A stretch of DNA of 31,570 bases from CAZGVW01 sp964529265 (GCA_964529265.1 CAZGVW010000078.1:1-31570), one strand, 5' to 3'. Positions 15,515 to 24,409 are shown, counted from the first letter of the stretch. A program made the numbers and translations. Notes: generated by a model not told the origin, from the letters alone.

Positions 15515-16360
15515 ATGTCGAGCATCGGGCATCCCGTGATCGATTCCGACGAAGCCAGGCGGGCCCTCGCGGCCGGCGACGCCGCGAAGGATCTGCCGGG
15601 CGATCAGATCGATATCCGCTCGATGATCATCACGCAGCACTACGAGCGCTATCGCGAAGAGGACCACGAGGTGTGGCGCATGCTCTTCGAGAAGCGGATG
15701 AAGCAGCTGGTCACCGACGCCTCGAACGTCTTCCTGACCGGCATGCGCGCCATTAATCTCGGGCCCGACCGCGTGCCCGACCTGCGCGACGTGAACGCCC
15801 GCCTGAAGAAGATCACAGGCTGGTCGAGCCACGGCGTGCCGGGCTACCTGCCGCCCAAGGCGTTCTTCGCTTTTCTTGCGCAGCGCATGTTCCCGACGAC
15901 GATCACGGTGCGCCCCAAGACGAGCATGGACTACCTGCCCGAGCCCGACATCATTCACGATGTCTTCGGCCACGTGCCGCTGCACGCCGACCCCGTGTTC
16001 GCCGACTTCCTCCAGACGTATGGGCAGGCCGCGCTGCACACGAACGATCCGCACCACACGGAGCGCCTGGCGCGGCTGTTCTGGTTCACCGTCGAGTTCG
16101 GCCTGATCCGCGAAGATGGGCGCCTGAAACTCTACGGCTCCGGCCTCATCTCGAGCGAAGGCGAGGGGCATCACTCGCTCAAGAGCCCGGACGTGGAGCG
16201 GCGGCCCTTCAACCTTGAGAAGGTGTGCAACACTTCGTTCGAGATCGACCACTACCAGCCGATTCTCTACGTGCTGGAGTCGTTCGAGCAGCTGCGCGAC
16301 GCGATGAACTCGTACGCGGAGATGCTGCTGAATGAGCCGGCGGAGGCGACGCGGCGGTAG
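15515..16360 (+). CDS. phhA: Phenylalanine 4-monooxygenase (aromatic amino acid hydroxylase)
   Basis: Converts phenylalanine to tyrosine using tetrahydropterin, O2 and non-heme Fe(II). At 281 residues it is the single-domain bacterial type without an ACT regulatory domain. The iron ligands are H148 and H153 in P-D-I-I-H-D-V-F-G-H-V-P and E194 in F-W-F-T-V-E-F-G-L. The core motif G-V-P-G-Y-L-P-P-K-A-F-F and the G-S-G-L-I-S-S-x-G-E loop are present. GGGAG lies about eight bases upstream of the ATG. No pterin-recycling gene (phhB) is adjacent. Tryptophan or tyrosine hydroxylation is a less likely alternative. Confidence 0.92.
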   Translation: MSSIGHPVIDSDEARRALAAGDAAKDLPGDQIDIRSMIITQHYERYREEDHEVWRMLFEKRMKQLVTDASNVFLTGMRAINLGPDRVPDLRDVNARLKKITGWSSHGVPGYLPPKAFFAFLAQRMFPTTITVRPKTSMDYLPEPDIIHDVFGHVPLHADPVFADFLQTYGQAALHTNDPHHTERLARLFWFTVEFGLIREDGRLKLYGSGLISSEGEGHHSLKSPDVERRPFNLEKVCNTSFEIDHYQPILYVLESFEQLRDAMNSYAEMLLNEPAEATRR

Positions 16361-16391
16361 GTCGGCGTTGGGGCCCCTCGCACCTCGCGTC

Positions 16392-16946
16392 CTATCGCCT
16401 CATTTCTGTGACCACTGCCACGTCGACATCGGGCAGCGCAGAGCCGCACTCCGGACACTCTGATGCGCCTGCGTCCGGGCGTGGATAGCCGCATGATGCG
16501 CACTCGCTCGCGACCCGGCGTTTGTCTCCCCCGGCCACGCCAAAGGATGTCGCCGCGGCAAAGCCCCAACCGAGCGCCGAACCCAGCGTCGCGAGCGGCA
16601 GGGCGAGGGCTGGCCCGAACAAGTGGCCCTGTCGCATCGGGGCGGCGCCCATGGCCGCGAGGAGCACTGGCGGCAATCCGAGCAACATGCCGCCCGCGGC
16701 GACACCGATGATTCGGGGCGGCGGTTCGCGGAGGGACGCGGCGAAGGCCAGTGTCGAAGGAACTGCCATCACCGCGGCGCCGAAGAGGGCGAACGCCGCG
16801 ACGTCCCTCCATGGCGGCGCGACGCCGTGGTGCGACATCTGCGAGATCAGGAGCGTCGCCGGCGCCAGGAACACACCGCATGCAGGCGGCGCGACGATGG
16901 CGAAGAGCCGGGCTCGCGCATGAGGGGCATCTCCAGCCGCGGTCAT
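16392..16946 (-). CDS. Membrane protein with C-terminal zinc ribbon
   Basis: A 184-residue protein with about four hydrophobic segments and a C-terminal double-knuckle ribbon (E-C-A-S-C-G-Y ... E-C-P-E-C-G). The start at 16946 is chosen because its ATG overlaps the stop of the upstream gene as ATGA. A frame extension to 16994 exists but would overlap the neighbour. No known family function. It resembles the upstream gene in layout (membrane part, then ribbon), suggesting related or duplicated genes, though the two are not obviously similar outside the ribbon. Confidence 0.7.
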   Translation of the reverse strand: MTAAGDAPHARARLFAIVAPPACGVFLAPATLLISQMSHHGVAPPWRDVAAFALFGAAVMAVPSTLAFAASLREPPPRIIGVAAGGMLLGLPPVLLAAMGAAPMRQGHLFGPALALPLATLGSALGWGFAAATSFGVAGGDKRRVASECASCGYPRPDAGASECPECGSALPDVDVAVVTEMRR

Positions 16947-17443
16947 GGCGTCGGCCCGCTTATTGACCCGAACGCCCTTCCGCACTCCGGACACACCCTC
17001 CGCAGAAGCCCGCGCAGGTCATACCCACACTCCACGCACACATGCGGCGCCCGCGGCGGCCAGACGTTCGGAAGCACAAGCCCCGCCACAATGCAGGCCG
17101 CCACATAGAACGCGATGCAGAACAGCGCGCCGACACCCGGAAGGAAGATGGCCAGGAGAAGCGCCACCACGAGCGTCGGAACGAACACTGCCTTTGTAGC
17201 GCCCGAAGACTGCTTCCGCCACAGGCACATCGCCGTGATGGGGCTCGACGCCAGCGCCACGATCAACCCCGCCACCACGCCGACCCCGGGCCCAAGGAAA
17301 CCCGCTGAGATCATCCCGTACATCGCTCCCCACAGGAGCGATACAAGCACCACGTTGACGCACCGCATCACACCCGCCCACCGGCTCGTTTCCGGCGGCC
17401 AGTTCGGACAATCAACGATGCCCACGTCGCGTGTGTCGCTCAT
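16943..17443 (-). CDS. Membrane protein with C-terminal zinc ribbon
   Basis: A 166-residue protein with hydrophobic segments at about 28-50, 52-72, 84-103 and 104-125. It ends in V-C-V-E-C-G-Y-D-L-R-G-L-L-R-R-V-C-P-E-C-G, the standard planctomycetal C-x-x-C-G-Y-D-L-R-G-L ribbon. It starts 15 bases after the stop of the helicase gene and is coupled by ATGA to the next ribbon protein, so the three probably form one transcript. Function unknown. Confidence 0.75.
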   Translation of the reverse strand: MSDTRDVGIVDCPNWPPETSRWAGVMRCVNVVLVSLLWGAMYGMISAGFLGPGVGVVAGLIVALASSPITAMCLWRKQSSGATKAVFVPTLVVALLLAIFLPGVGALFCIAFYVAACIVAGLVLPNVWPPRAPHVCVECGYDLRGLLRRVCPECGRAFGSISGPTP

Positions 17444-17458
17444 TGCCGTTTACGCCGT

Positions 17459-20400
17459 TCACTCCCCCAGCATCCAGCACTGCTTCCTGCACTTCTCCCC
17501 ACCCCGCGGATATTCGCCCTTCAGCATGCCCCGCACCGCCTTGCCGATCCGCTCCCGAGCCTCCTCCAGCCGCAGATCGGCCAGCGCAATCGCCCCGCGC
17601 TTGCCATCGCCGCCCAGCCAGTACTCCGCCGAGCCCTCCATCGCGCCCTCCACGCCATACAGCGCCTTCACCGCCATCGCGTAGATGCACAACTGCAGGT
17701 CGGCGCCGTCCGGCTCCAGTTTCGCCTTCGACGACTTCCCCGTCTTGTAATCCACGATCCTGAACTTCGTCAGGTCGCCGCCGATCCAGTCCACGCGATC
17801 GATCTTCGCCACCATCACGTGGGCCACGCCATCCACCTCGTACGGCGTCTCCACGCGCTCCTCCAGCCCCACGATCTGATCGAGCGGATCGTGCAGCGCC
17901 AGAACGTGCTCCAACTGCGCCAGCGCCTGCTCCAGCGTCGCCTGCTCGAAGGGCCGGCTCCGCGGCCAGTCATGCCGCACCACCTCCTCGCCGATCGCCA
18001 GCAGCCGATCGAGCCCCGGCGCGGGCCGGCCGTCGCTCTCCGCCGCGCGCACCTCGCCGAAGAACCGCTCAAGAGCCGTGTGCACGAAGCCACCGAGCGC
18101 CAGCGCCGGCGTCTTCGGCTCATCGAGTTTCAGCACGTGCTTCACATAGAAGCAGCGCGGGCACATCTCGTAATCCGCGAGCATGGAGTAACTGAGCCGC
18201 AGCGGCCCCGGCATCGGCCGCAGCAGCGGCCTGTGAACCTCGCCCCCCTCAGCCAGGGCGATCAGCCGCGCCATTTCCTCACCCTCCGGCGTCAGGAGGC
18301 TCGGCGCATCGCCCTCGCCCGCCCCGCCGCCCCCATCGCGCAGATGCGCCAGCGCCGAGAGCGCCGCCGCGGCGGCGCTCAGACGCCGCGAGATCCCCTC
18401 CATCTCCTCACCAGTGAGCCCTGCCCGGTCCGCCTCATGCAAGGCCGACGCGGCCTCACCCCGCGCCCGCAGCGCCTGCCGCTCGATGGCGCGACGCCTC
18501 CGCCCGAGGGCGCCGGGCCGATCATCCGCCGCGGCGTCCTCCACACCCTCCGCCGCCGACACCTCCGTGCGCTCCAACCACTCCGAATCCGGCGAAACCG
18601 GAATCTCCAGCCCCGGCGTCTGCCGCGTCAGTTCAAGGAAGTAATCCTCCCTCGATGTCGTCTCACTCTTCCTGTGCTTCGCGAGCAGCACGAGCCGCCG
18701 CCGCGCCCGCGTGCATGCGACGTACATCAGCCGCCGCTCCTCGGCGAGCCGCTCGAATGGCTCGCGCCCCGTGAGCGAACTCGGCAGCGCCTCTTCGTCC
18801 CTGCCCCCGCCCATGGTCCGCGGATACCCGGCCCCCGGCCGCACGCGCGGGATGAACACCGTGTCGAACTCCAGCCCCTTCGCCTTGTGCGCTGTGAGCA
18901 GATGCACTGCGTCCGGCCGATCGTCGGCGTCGGCCTCATCCACATCCACACGCTCATCGCCGAACGTCCGGAAGTTCTTCTCCTGCTCATCAAGATCGTC
19001 GTAATACCGCAGGAACGAGGCCAGATCCCCCGGCGGCTCGAGGAACTCCATCCGCGATCGCACATACCGGATCACCGCGACAACATTCTCGATCCTGCGC
19101 GCCCGCTCGCGGTCGCCCAGCGCCTCCCCGTGCACAACGCCGCTCCGCCGCGCGATCTCCAGCGCCGCCTCATCCGCCGGCCGCATCGCCGCGACCTCGC
19201 GCAACCGCCGCGCATCCGCGACGAAACGCATCGCAGCCGCGTCGTTCCCCGCGCCCGTCGCGAGCCAGTCGAGAAACGACGGCGCCGAACCATCCCGATT
19301 CCGCCCCGCAACCCGCCTGTGCGCATTCCTCCACGCCGCCACGCGCTCCACATCCGCCATGAGCGGCGGCCGCACCAGGATCCGCATCGCCGAGTAGTCG
19401 TCGCTCGGATCCGCGATGAACTTCATCCACGCGAGCAGATCCTTCACGCCCTCATCGTCCAGCGGCGCATCCGCCCCCTCCACCGCCACCGGAACGCCCT
19501 CCGTCGCCAGTTCCGAGGCAATCCGATCGAGATCCATGTTCGTCCGCACGATGACCGCGTACTCCGTCCACGCCCGCTTCGTCCGCTCGCGATCATCCAG
19601 AATCATCGCCGCGATCGGCAGCCCGAAGTGCGTCTCATCCCGCGTCGTCACGCCCTCGACGACGCCCGCCAGCCTCGCCGCGTCCCCTGCCGGCCTGATC
19701 ACCTTCTCCGGCGCCATCCGCTCCTTCGCCCGCGAAATCACGCCCTGCGCCGCGGCGAGAATCGGCGGCGCCGACCGGTAGTTGTCCGTCAGCGCAACCG
19801 ATTCGTGATCGCTCCAGTGCTCCCTGAAATGCGCAAACGCCCGGTCATCGGCGCCCCGCCACGCGAAGATCGATTGATCGTCATCCCCCACCACGCAGAT
19901 GTCCGGCCCCGCCCGCTCCCGCCCCCCGCCCCGCCCCCGCCCCCGGAAGGGCGGCGCCAGAGCCTCCAGCAGTTCGATCTGCGCCGGATTCCAGTCCTGA
20001 AACTCATCCACCACGATGTGCCGGATCTCATCGCGGATGATCGCCGCGGCCCGCGGCTTCTCCCGCAGAATCCGCAATGGCAGCGTGATGTAGTCATCCA
20101 GCGTCAGCAGCCCCTGCGCGAGGCGCGCTTCCTCATACGCCTCGTACATCGACACCAGTTCCCGCCACCCGGCGACCCGCGCCGCGTGCCCCGCCCGTGC
20201 CTCCTCGTCCCACCCCTCCGGGGGCGGGGGCGGGGGCGGGGGCGGGGGCGGGGGCGGCGGCGCATCTGCCAGCCGCTCCTGCTCCGTCAGCCACTCCCGC
20301 GCCCGCGCCGGTGAGATCGCATGGTCATGGCACTGCGTGATGAACACGCTGCTCTCGCGCACCGGCCCATCCAGCCCCGAAGCGCGGCGATCGCGGAACA

Positions 20401-20917
20401 ACCCGCGCGCCAGAATCAACTCCCGCATCAACCGCCGGCGCTGCGACGAATCCATGATCACCGTTGTCGCCGGCACGCCCAGCATGTCGCCGAAGCGGTT
20501 CGTCACCGAACGCCCGAACGCGTGACACGTGCTCGCCTGCACGCGCTGCGCCACCGCCGGCCCGATCATCCGCGCCAGCCGCTCGCGCAACTCCTGCGCG
20601 GCCTTGATCGTGAACGCCAGCGCCAGCACCGATTCCGGTTTCGCCCCGGCGCCGCCCTCGTCCGCGGGCGCCACCAGCCGCGCCACGCGATGCACGATCA
20701 CGCGCGTCTTGCCTGTCCCCGGCCCCGCCTGCGCCTCCAGCGGGCCCCCGTCAAAGCACACGGCCCTCCGCTGCGGCTCGTTCAGACCATCGAGAAAACA
20801 CCCCGGCGGGCGCTCTTCCGCCGCCCGATCGCCAAAAAGCATGCTCCCGGGTGGATTGGCGCGCCTCAACGCTTCCTCGCTCAGCAGGTAAGGGGAATGT
20901 TCCGGTTTCCGGCGCAT
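17459..20917 (-). CDS. UvrD/PcrA-type helicase with C-terminal PD-(D/E)XK nuclease
   Basis: A 1152-residue superfamily 1A 3'-5' helicase with a RecB-like nuclease, likely for double-strand break or recombination repair. Helicase motifs: Q-motif region L-N-E-P-Q-R-R-A-V, Walker A G-P-G-T-G-K-T (about residues 65-71), motif II V-V-D-E-F-Q-D-W-N (W replaces the usual T), motif III G-D-D-D-Q-S-I-F-A-W-R-G-A, T-A-H-K-A-K-G-L-E-F-D and motif VI Y-V-A-C-T-R-A-R-R-R-L. Nuclease motifs: G-G-F-V-H-T-A-L-E, K-I-D-R-V-D, D-Y-K-T-G-K and L-Q-L-C-I-Y-A. Cysteine pairs C-P-R-C and C-R-K-Q-C flank the nuclease. A run of 14 prolines (220-233) interrupts domain 1B. The start at 20917 avoids an improbable 87-residue extension over the divergent promoter region. 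Confidence 0.9.
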   Translation of the reverse strand: MRRKPEHSPYLLSEEALRRANPPGSMLFGDRAAEERPPGCFLDGLNEPQRRAVCFDGGPLEAQAGPGTGKTRVIVHRVARLVAPADEGGAGAKPESVLALAFTIKAAQELRERLARMIGPAVAQRVQASTCHAFGRSVTNRFGDMLGVPATTVIMDSSQRRRLMRELILARGLFRDRRASGLDGPVRESSVFITQCHDHAISPARAREWLTEQERLADAPPPPPPPPPPPPPPEGWDEEARAGHAARVAGWRELVSMYEAYEEARLAQGLLTLDDYITLPLRILREKPRAAAIIRDEIRHIVVDEFQDWNPAQIELLEALAPPFRGRGRGGGRERAGPDICVVGDDDQSIFAWRGADDRAFAHFREHWSDHESVALTDNYRSAPPILAAAQGVISRAKERMAPEKVIRPAGDAARLAGVVEGVTTRDETHFGLPIAAMILDDRERTKRAWTEYAVIVRTNMDLDRIASELATEGVPVAVEGADAPLDDEGVKDLLAWMKFIADPSDDYSAMRILVRPPLMADVERVAAWRNAHRRVAGRNRDGSAPSFLDWLATGAGNDAAAMRFVADARRLREVAAMRPADEAALEIARRSGVVHGEALGDRERARRIENVVAVIRYVRSRMEFLEPPGDLASFLRYYDDLDEQEKNFRTFGDERVDVDEADADDRPDAVHLLTAHKAKGLEFDTVFIPRVRPGAGYPRTMGGGRDEEALPSSLTGREPFERLAEERRLMYVACTRARRRLVLLAKHRKSETTSREDYFLELTRQTPGLEIPVSPDSEWLERTEVSAAEGVEDAAADDRPGALGRRRRAIERQALRARGEAASALHEADRAGLTGEEMEGISRRLSAAAAALSALAHLRDGGGGAGEGDAPSLLTPEGEEMARLIALAEGGEVHRPLLRPMPGPLRLSYSMLADYEMCPRCFYVKHVLKLDEPKTPALALGGFVHTALERFFGEVRAAESDGRPAPGLDRLLAIGEEVVRHDWPRSRPFEQATLEQALAQLEHVLALHDPLDQIVGLEERVETPYEVDGVAHVMVAKIDRVDWIGGDLTKFRIVDYKTGKSSKAKLEPDGADLQLCIYAMAVKALYGVEGAMEGSAEYWLGGDGKRGAIALADLRLEEARERIGKAVRGMLKGEYPRGGEKCRKQCWMLGE
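20219..20260. repeat. CGGGGG hexanucleotide repeat encoding polyproline
   Basis: Six perfect tandem copies of CGGGGG (20219-20254) followed by CGGCGG, in frame within the helicase gene, encode 14 consecutive prolines on the minus strand. The repeated G5 runs could form G-quadruplexes and are prone to copy-number change in 2-codon steps that keep the frame. Confidence 0.9.
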
Positions 20918-21077
20918 CTTAGCGCAAGCCGGGGTGTGCCGGTCGGGGTCCGATCGGCAATAATGCTCCGATGGCGGGAACGGTGGGGACCGGGAACGCC
21001 GACGGATTGGGATCCGTGCAATCGCGGCGACGCGGCGCCGCGACCGCTGCATCTCCAGACGCTGGTCGAAGAATCGC
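20918..21077. other. Divergent intergenic region between helicase and CHAD-Ppx genes
   Basis: 160 bases that must hold promoters for both directions. AATAAT at 20959-20964 is the best -10-like hexamer for the plus strand, without a convincing -35. No other element was recognised. Confidence 0.4.
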
Positions 21078-23873
21078 ATGATGCGGTCTCGCAAGACCAT
21101 CCACGGCCTCACCTCGGAAACGCCGGTTTCGATTGCCGCCGCGCGCGCCGTGCGGGACAGGCTCGACACCGTCGCCAACCTGCTCCCTCTGGCCGCGGCG
21201 CAGGACGATGAAAACGTGCACCATGTTCACCAGCTCCGCGTCGCCACCCGCCGGGCCGGCGCCGCGCTCATCGTCTTCGGCGAGCGACTGAACGGCCCCG
21301 AGACCAGGAAAGCCGCGAAGCGCCTCAAGCGCATCCGGAAAGCCGCGGGCGTCGCACGCGATTGCGATGTCCACCTCACGCTCCTCCGAGATCTGCTCGA
21401 GGAGTGCCCCGAGTGCGCCCCCGCCATCGAAGCCGTCATCGCACTCACCGAGGCCGAGCGCGACGCCGCGGAGCATGGCGTCGCCATCGCCGCCCGCAAG
21501 CACTCACCAAAGAAACTCCGCCGCATCCGTCGCCGGCTCGTCGAATCCGTGCGCGACTCCACCCGCGAGCGCCGCGAATCCGGCGAGCCCGAGCCCGCGC
21601 TCCTCGATCTCGCCCAGGAGCAGGTCCCGATCCTGATCTCCACCGCCGTCGCAGCCTCGGAGCGCGACCTTCGCGACTTCGAAGCCCTGCACGACCTCCG
21701 CATCGCGCTCAAGCGCCTCCGCTACGCCGTCGAGGCCCTCGCCCCCGCCTTCGAGAAGGAAGCCCGCACCACCCTCCTCGCCCGTTTGAAGGAAGTCCAG
21801 GACCGCCTCGGCGCCATCAACGATTGCGACGCGATCATCGACCGCCTCACCCGCAGCGAGCAGGCGCTCCGCGCCGACGCCGGAGACGACCAGCCCGCTC
21901 AGGAGGTCCTGAACGGCGTCTCGCGCCTCGTCCGCCGCTTCGAAAATGAGCGGGCACACCGCCAGGACGAGTTCCTGGCCTGGTGGACCGTCTTCGACCG
22001 CGGCGAACTGCTCGCGGCGCTGGATCGCCTCCTCGCAACGCCCGATACTGTCGAAGGAGCGCCCACCTCGCCCGCGGCCACCGCCCCGGCCCCGGTCGAT
22101 CAGCCGCCGAACGATCCCTCCTCCTCCGGCAACGGACCACGCCGCAACGGGAGCGTCTCTGTGAGTGAAGAGCAACGCCAGACCAAACCCGGCGCCCGCA
22201 GGCTCGCGGCGATCGATGTCGGAACCAACAGCATCCGCCTCATCATCGCCGAAGCCTCGCCCGACAGGTCCTACCGCATCCTCGACGACGAAAAGGAAAC
22301 CTCCCGCCTCGGCCAGGGTCTCGCCACCACCGGGCGCATGTCGCCCGAAGCCATGGAGCGCTCCGCCCAGTTCATCGAGAAGATGAAGGGGATCGCCGAA
22401 GGCCACGGCGCGGAGATGATCCGCGTCGTCGGCACCGCCGCCGTGCGCGAAGCCGAGAATCGCGATGAGTTCCTCGCCCTCGTGCGCGAGCGCACCGGCC
22501 TCGAAATCCAGGTGATCTCTCCCGAAGAGGAAGCCACGCTCGCGCACCTCAGCGCCTCGCGCGCCTTCGATCTGCGCGACACCACCGCCGCGATCTTCGA
22601 TATCGGCGGCGGCAGCATGGAGGTCGTGCTCTCCTCCAGCGGCGTCGTGGACCAGGTCTACACCCTCCCGCTCGGCGCCGTGCGCCTCACCGAGATGTTC
22701 GGCGGCCCCGAAGACGCCGCGGGCCTCTCCTACAAGCGCATGCGCCGCCACATCGAGCACGAACTGGAGCGCGTCATCGGCCAGCCCCCCTTCACTCCTC
22801 TGCTCCTCATCGGCGCCGGCGGCACGCTCACCACGCTCGCCAGCGTCTCACTCCACCGCCGCGGCGGCGATCACGACGCCGCCTTCGCCCCAGCCACCAT
22901 CCGCGGCCACGAGATGCTGCGCTCCGAAATCAAGCACATCCTCGATCGCCTCCGCAAGACGCCCCTCCGCCAGCGGGCGGATGTCCCCGGCCTTCCCCCG
23001 GAGCGCGCCGACATCATCGTCGCCGGCCTCACCGCCGCCGAACGCCTCATGAAGCATCTCGGCGCCAACTCCCTCCGCGTGCACGACCGCGGCATCCGCG
23101 ACGGCATGCTCCTCACGATGGTCCGCGAGATGTTCCCCTCCGCCGCGCCCGATGGACAGGACGAGCCCGATCGCATGGCCTCCATCCGCCGCTTCGCCGG
23201 AACCTGCGATTACGACGCCCGCCACTGCGACCACGTGGCGCGCCTCGCCCTCCGCATCTTCGATCAACTCGCCGCCCAGATCGACGCCGGCGAGGAGTGG
23301 GCCGGCGATCGATCACGCGCGCTCCTCGAAGCCGCCGCCCTCCTGCACGACGTCGGCTACCACATCAACTACACCAAGCACCACCTCCACTCCTTCCACC
23401 TCATCATGCACGCCGATCTCCGCGGCTTCACGCCGCGCGAAATCGAGATCATCGCCAACATCGCCCGCTACCACCGCAAGGCTGATCCAAAAACCAAGCA
23501 CAAGGCCTTCGCGCGCCTCAAGAACTCCGATCGCCGCCTCGTCCGCCGCCTCACCGCCATCCTGCGCGTGGCCGTCGGCCTCGATCGCACCCACATGCAG
23601 AACGTCCGGGACGTCGAACTCCACGTCGCCGGCGGCGATGCCCGCTTCGTCATCCGATCTCCGGAAGAGCCCGGCGTCGATATCTGGGGCGCCGCCCGCA
23701 AGCAGGACCTCTTCGAGAAGGCCTTCGGCCTGAAACCCGTCTTCGAGTGGCGCCCATCCCTGACCGGCGATGTTGTCCCCTCGAGTGCGCCCGCCGCCAA
23801 CGGCCAGTCCGCCCCAGCCTCCCCGCCCCTCAGGCGCACAGCCACCGCGGCCGAGACGAGCCACACCGCATGA
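21078..23873 (+). CDS. CHAD domain fused to Ppx/GppA phosphatase with HD domain
   Basis: A 931-residue three-part protein. Residues about 15-325 form a CHAD domain, an alpha-helical polyphosphate-binding module. Its two halves show H-Q-L-R-V-A-T-R-R with R-D-C-D-V-H and L-H-D-L-R-I-A-L-K-R-L-R-Y with I-N-D-C-D. After a Pro/Ser/Gly linker (about 330-370), an exopolyphosphatase/pppGpp phosphatase domain follows with A-A-I-D-V-G-T-N-S-I-R-L-I, G-T-A-A-V-R-E-A-x-N, F-D-I-G-G-G-S-M-E and I-G-A-G-G-T-L-T-T-L. The C-terminus (about 700-880) is an HD-type domain (A-A-L-L-H-D-V-G-Y-H-I), as in long Ppx proteins. The likely role is binding and degrading polyphosphate, possibly also pppGpp. Start at ATGATG (21078 or 21081). 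Its stop overlaps the phosphatase gene by ATGA. Confidence 0.9.
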   Translation: MMRSRKTIHGLTSETPVSIAAARAVRDRLDTVANLLPLAAAQDDENVHHVHQLRVATRRAGAALIVFGERLNGPETRKAAKRLKRIRKAAGVARDCDVHLTLLRDLLEECPECAPAIEAVIALTEAERDAAEHGVAIAARKHSPKKLRRIRRRLVESVRDSTRERRESGEPEPALLDLAQEQVPILISTAVAASERDLRDFEALHDLRIALKRLRYAVEALAPAFEKEARTTLLARLKEVQDRLGAINDCDAIIDRLTRSEQALRADAGDDQPAQEVLNGVSRLVRRFENERAHRQDEFLAWWTVFDRGELLAALDRLLATPDTVEGAPTSPAATAPAPVDQPPNDPSSSGNGPRRNGSVSVSEEQRQTKPGARRLAAIDVGTNSIRLIIAEASPDRSYRILDDEKETSRLGQGLATTGRMSPEAMERSAQFIEKMKGIAEGHGAEMIRVVGTAAVREAENRDEFLALVRERTGLEIQVISPEEEATLAHLSASRAFDLRDTTAAIFDIGGGSMEVVLSSSGVVDQVYTLPLGAVRLTEMFGGPEDAAGLSYKRMRRHIEHELERVIGQPPFTPLLLIGAGGTLTTLASVSLHRRGGDHDAAFAPATIRGHEMLRSEIKHILDRLRKTPLRQRADVPGLPPERADIIVAGLTAAERLMKHLGANSLRVHDRGIRDGMLLTMVREMFPSAAPDGQDEPDRMASIRRFAGTCDYDARHCDHVARLALRIFDQLAAQIDAGEEWAGDRSRALLEAAALLHDVGYHINYTKHHLHSFHLIMHADLRGFTPREIEIIANIARYHRKADPKTKHKAFARLKNSDRRLVRRLTAILRVAVGLDRTHMQNVRDVELHVAGGDARFVIRSPEEPGVDIWGAARKQDLFEKAFGLKPVFEWRPSLTGDVVPSSAPAANGQSAPASPPLRRTATAAETSHTA
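22161..22163 (+). promoter_or_regulatory. Possible internal GTG start for the Ppx part
   Basis: GTG at residue 362, just before the Ppx domain, has GGGAG seven bases upstream (ACGGGAGCGTCTCT). It could allow a separate Ppx-HD protein to be made from the same message, or be a relic of a once separate gene. Confidence 0.3.
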
Positions 23874-24409
23874 CCACGCGTCGCGGCGCTTCGGACCACA
23901 ACGCGGCTGACTTGGGGGACATGGGCGATCGCACAGGCGTCCTTTTCGTCTGTCTCGGCAACATCTGCCGATCGCCCCTCGCTGAAGGCCTCTTCATCCA
24001 CCTCGCCCGCGCCCGCGGAATCCTCCATCGCTTCGAAATCGATTCCTGCGGCACCGGCGGCTGGCACGTCGGCGAGCGCCCGGACAAACGCGCCCTCGCT
24101 GTCGCGAAGAAGCACGGCGTCGAACTCCCCAGCCTCGCGCGACGCCTCGATTCACCCGGCGATTTCGAGCGCTTCCACCTCATCCTCCACATGGACCGCG
24201 CCAACCGCCGCGACCTCCTCGCTGAAGGCGCGCCGGAAGACCGCGTCCGCCTCCTCCGCGCCTTCGACCCCACCCTGGCGAACCGCGCCGACGGCGACCT
24301 CGACGTCCCCGACCCCTACTACGGCGCCGATGGCGGCTTCGACGAGGTCTTCGCCATGGTCCACGCCGCCTGCAACGGGCTGCTCGATCACCTGACCCGC
24401 GCGCGATAG
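23870..24409 (+). CDS. Low-molecular-weight protein tyrosine phosphatase
   Basis: A 179-residue phosphatase of the LMW-PTP/arsenate-reductase fold. The P-loop is V-C-L-G-N-I-C-R-S with nucleophile C28 and R34; the general acid is D148 in D-P-Y-Y-G. The D-S-C-G-T-G-G-W-H-V-G-E segment is typical. The start at 23870 gives a 4-base ATGA overlap with the CHAD-Ppx gene. An ATG at 23921 (after GGGGG), which would place the P-loop near residue 11 as usual in the family, is a real alternative. Targets may be tyrosine-phosphorylated proteins. Coupling to a polyphosphatase suggests a shared phosphate-signalling role, which is inference. Confidence 0.9.
   Translation: MTTRRGASDHNAADLGDMGDRTGVLFVCLGNICRSPLAEGLFIHLARARGILHRFEIDSCGTGGWHVGERPDKRALAVAKKHGVELPSLARRLDSPGDFERFHLILHMDRANRRDLLAEGAPEDRVRLLRAFDPTLANRADGDLDVPDPYYGADGGFDEVFAMVHAACNGLLDHLTRAR

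Noticed and set aside
17819..20314. An 831-codon open frame antisense to the helicase gene
   Set aside because: It is rich in Arg/Pro/His with no family motif, and lies opposite a helicase with all motifs intact. It is an effect of very high GC content.
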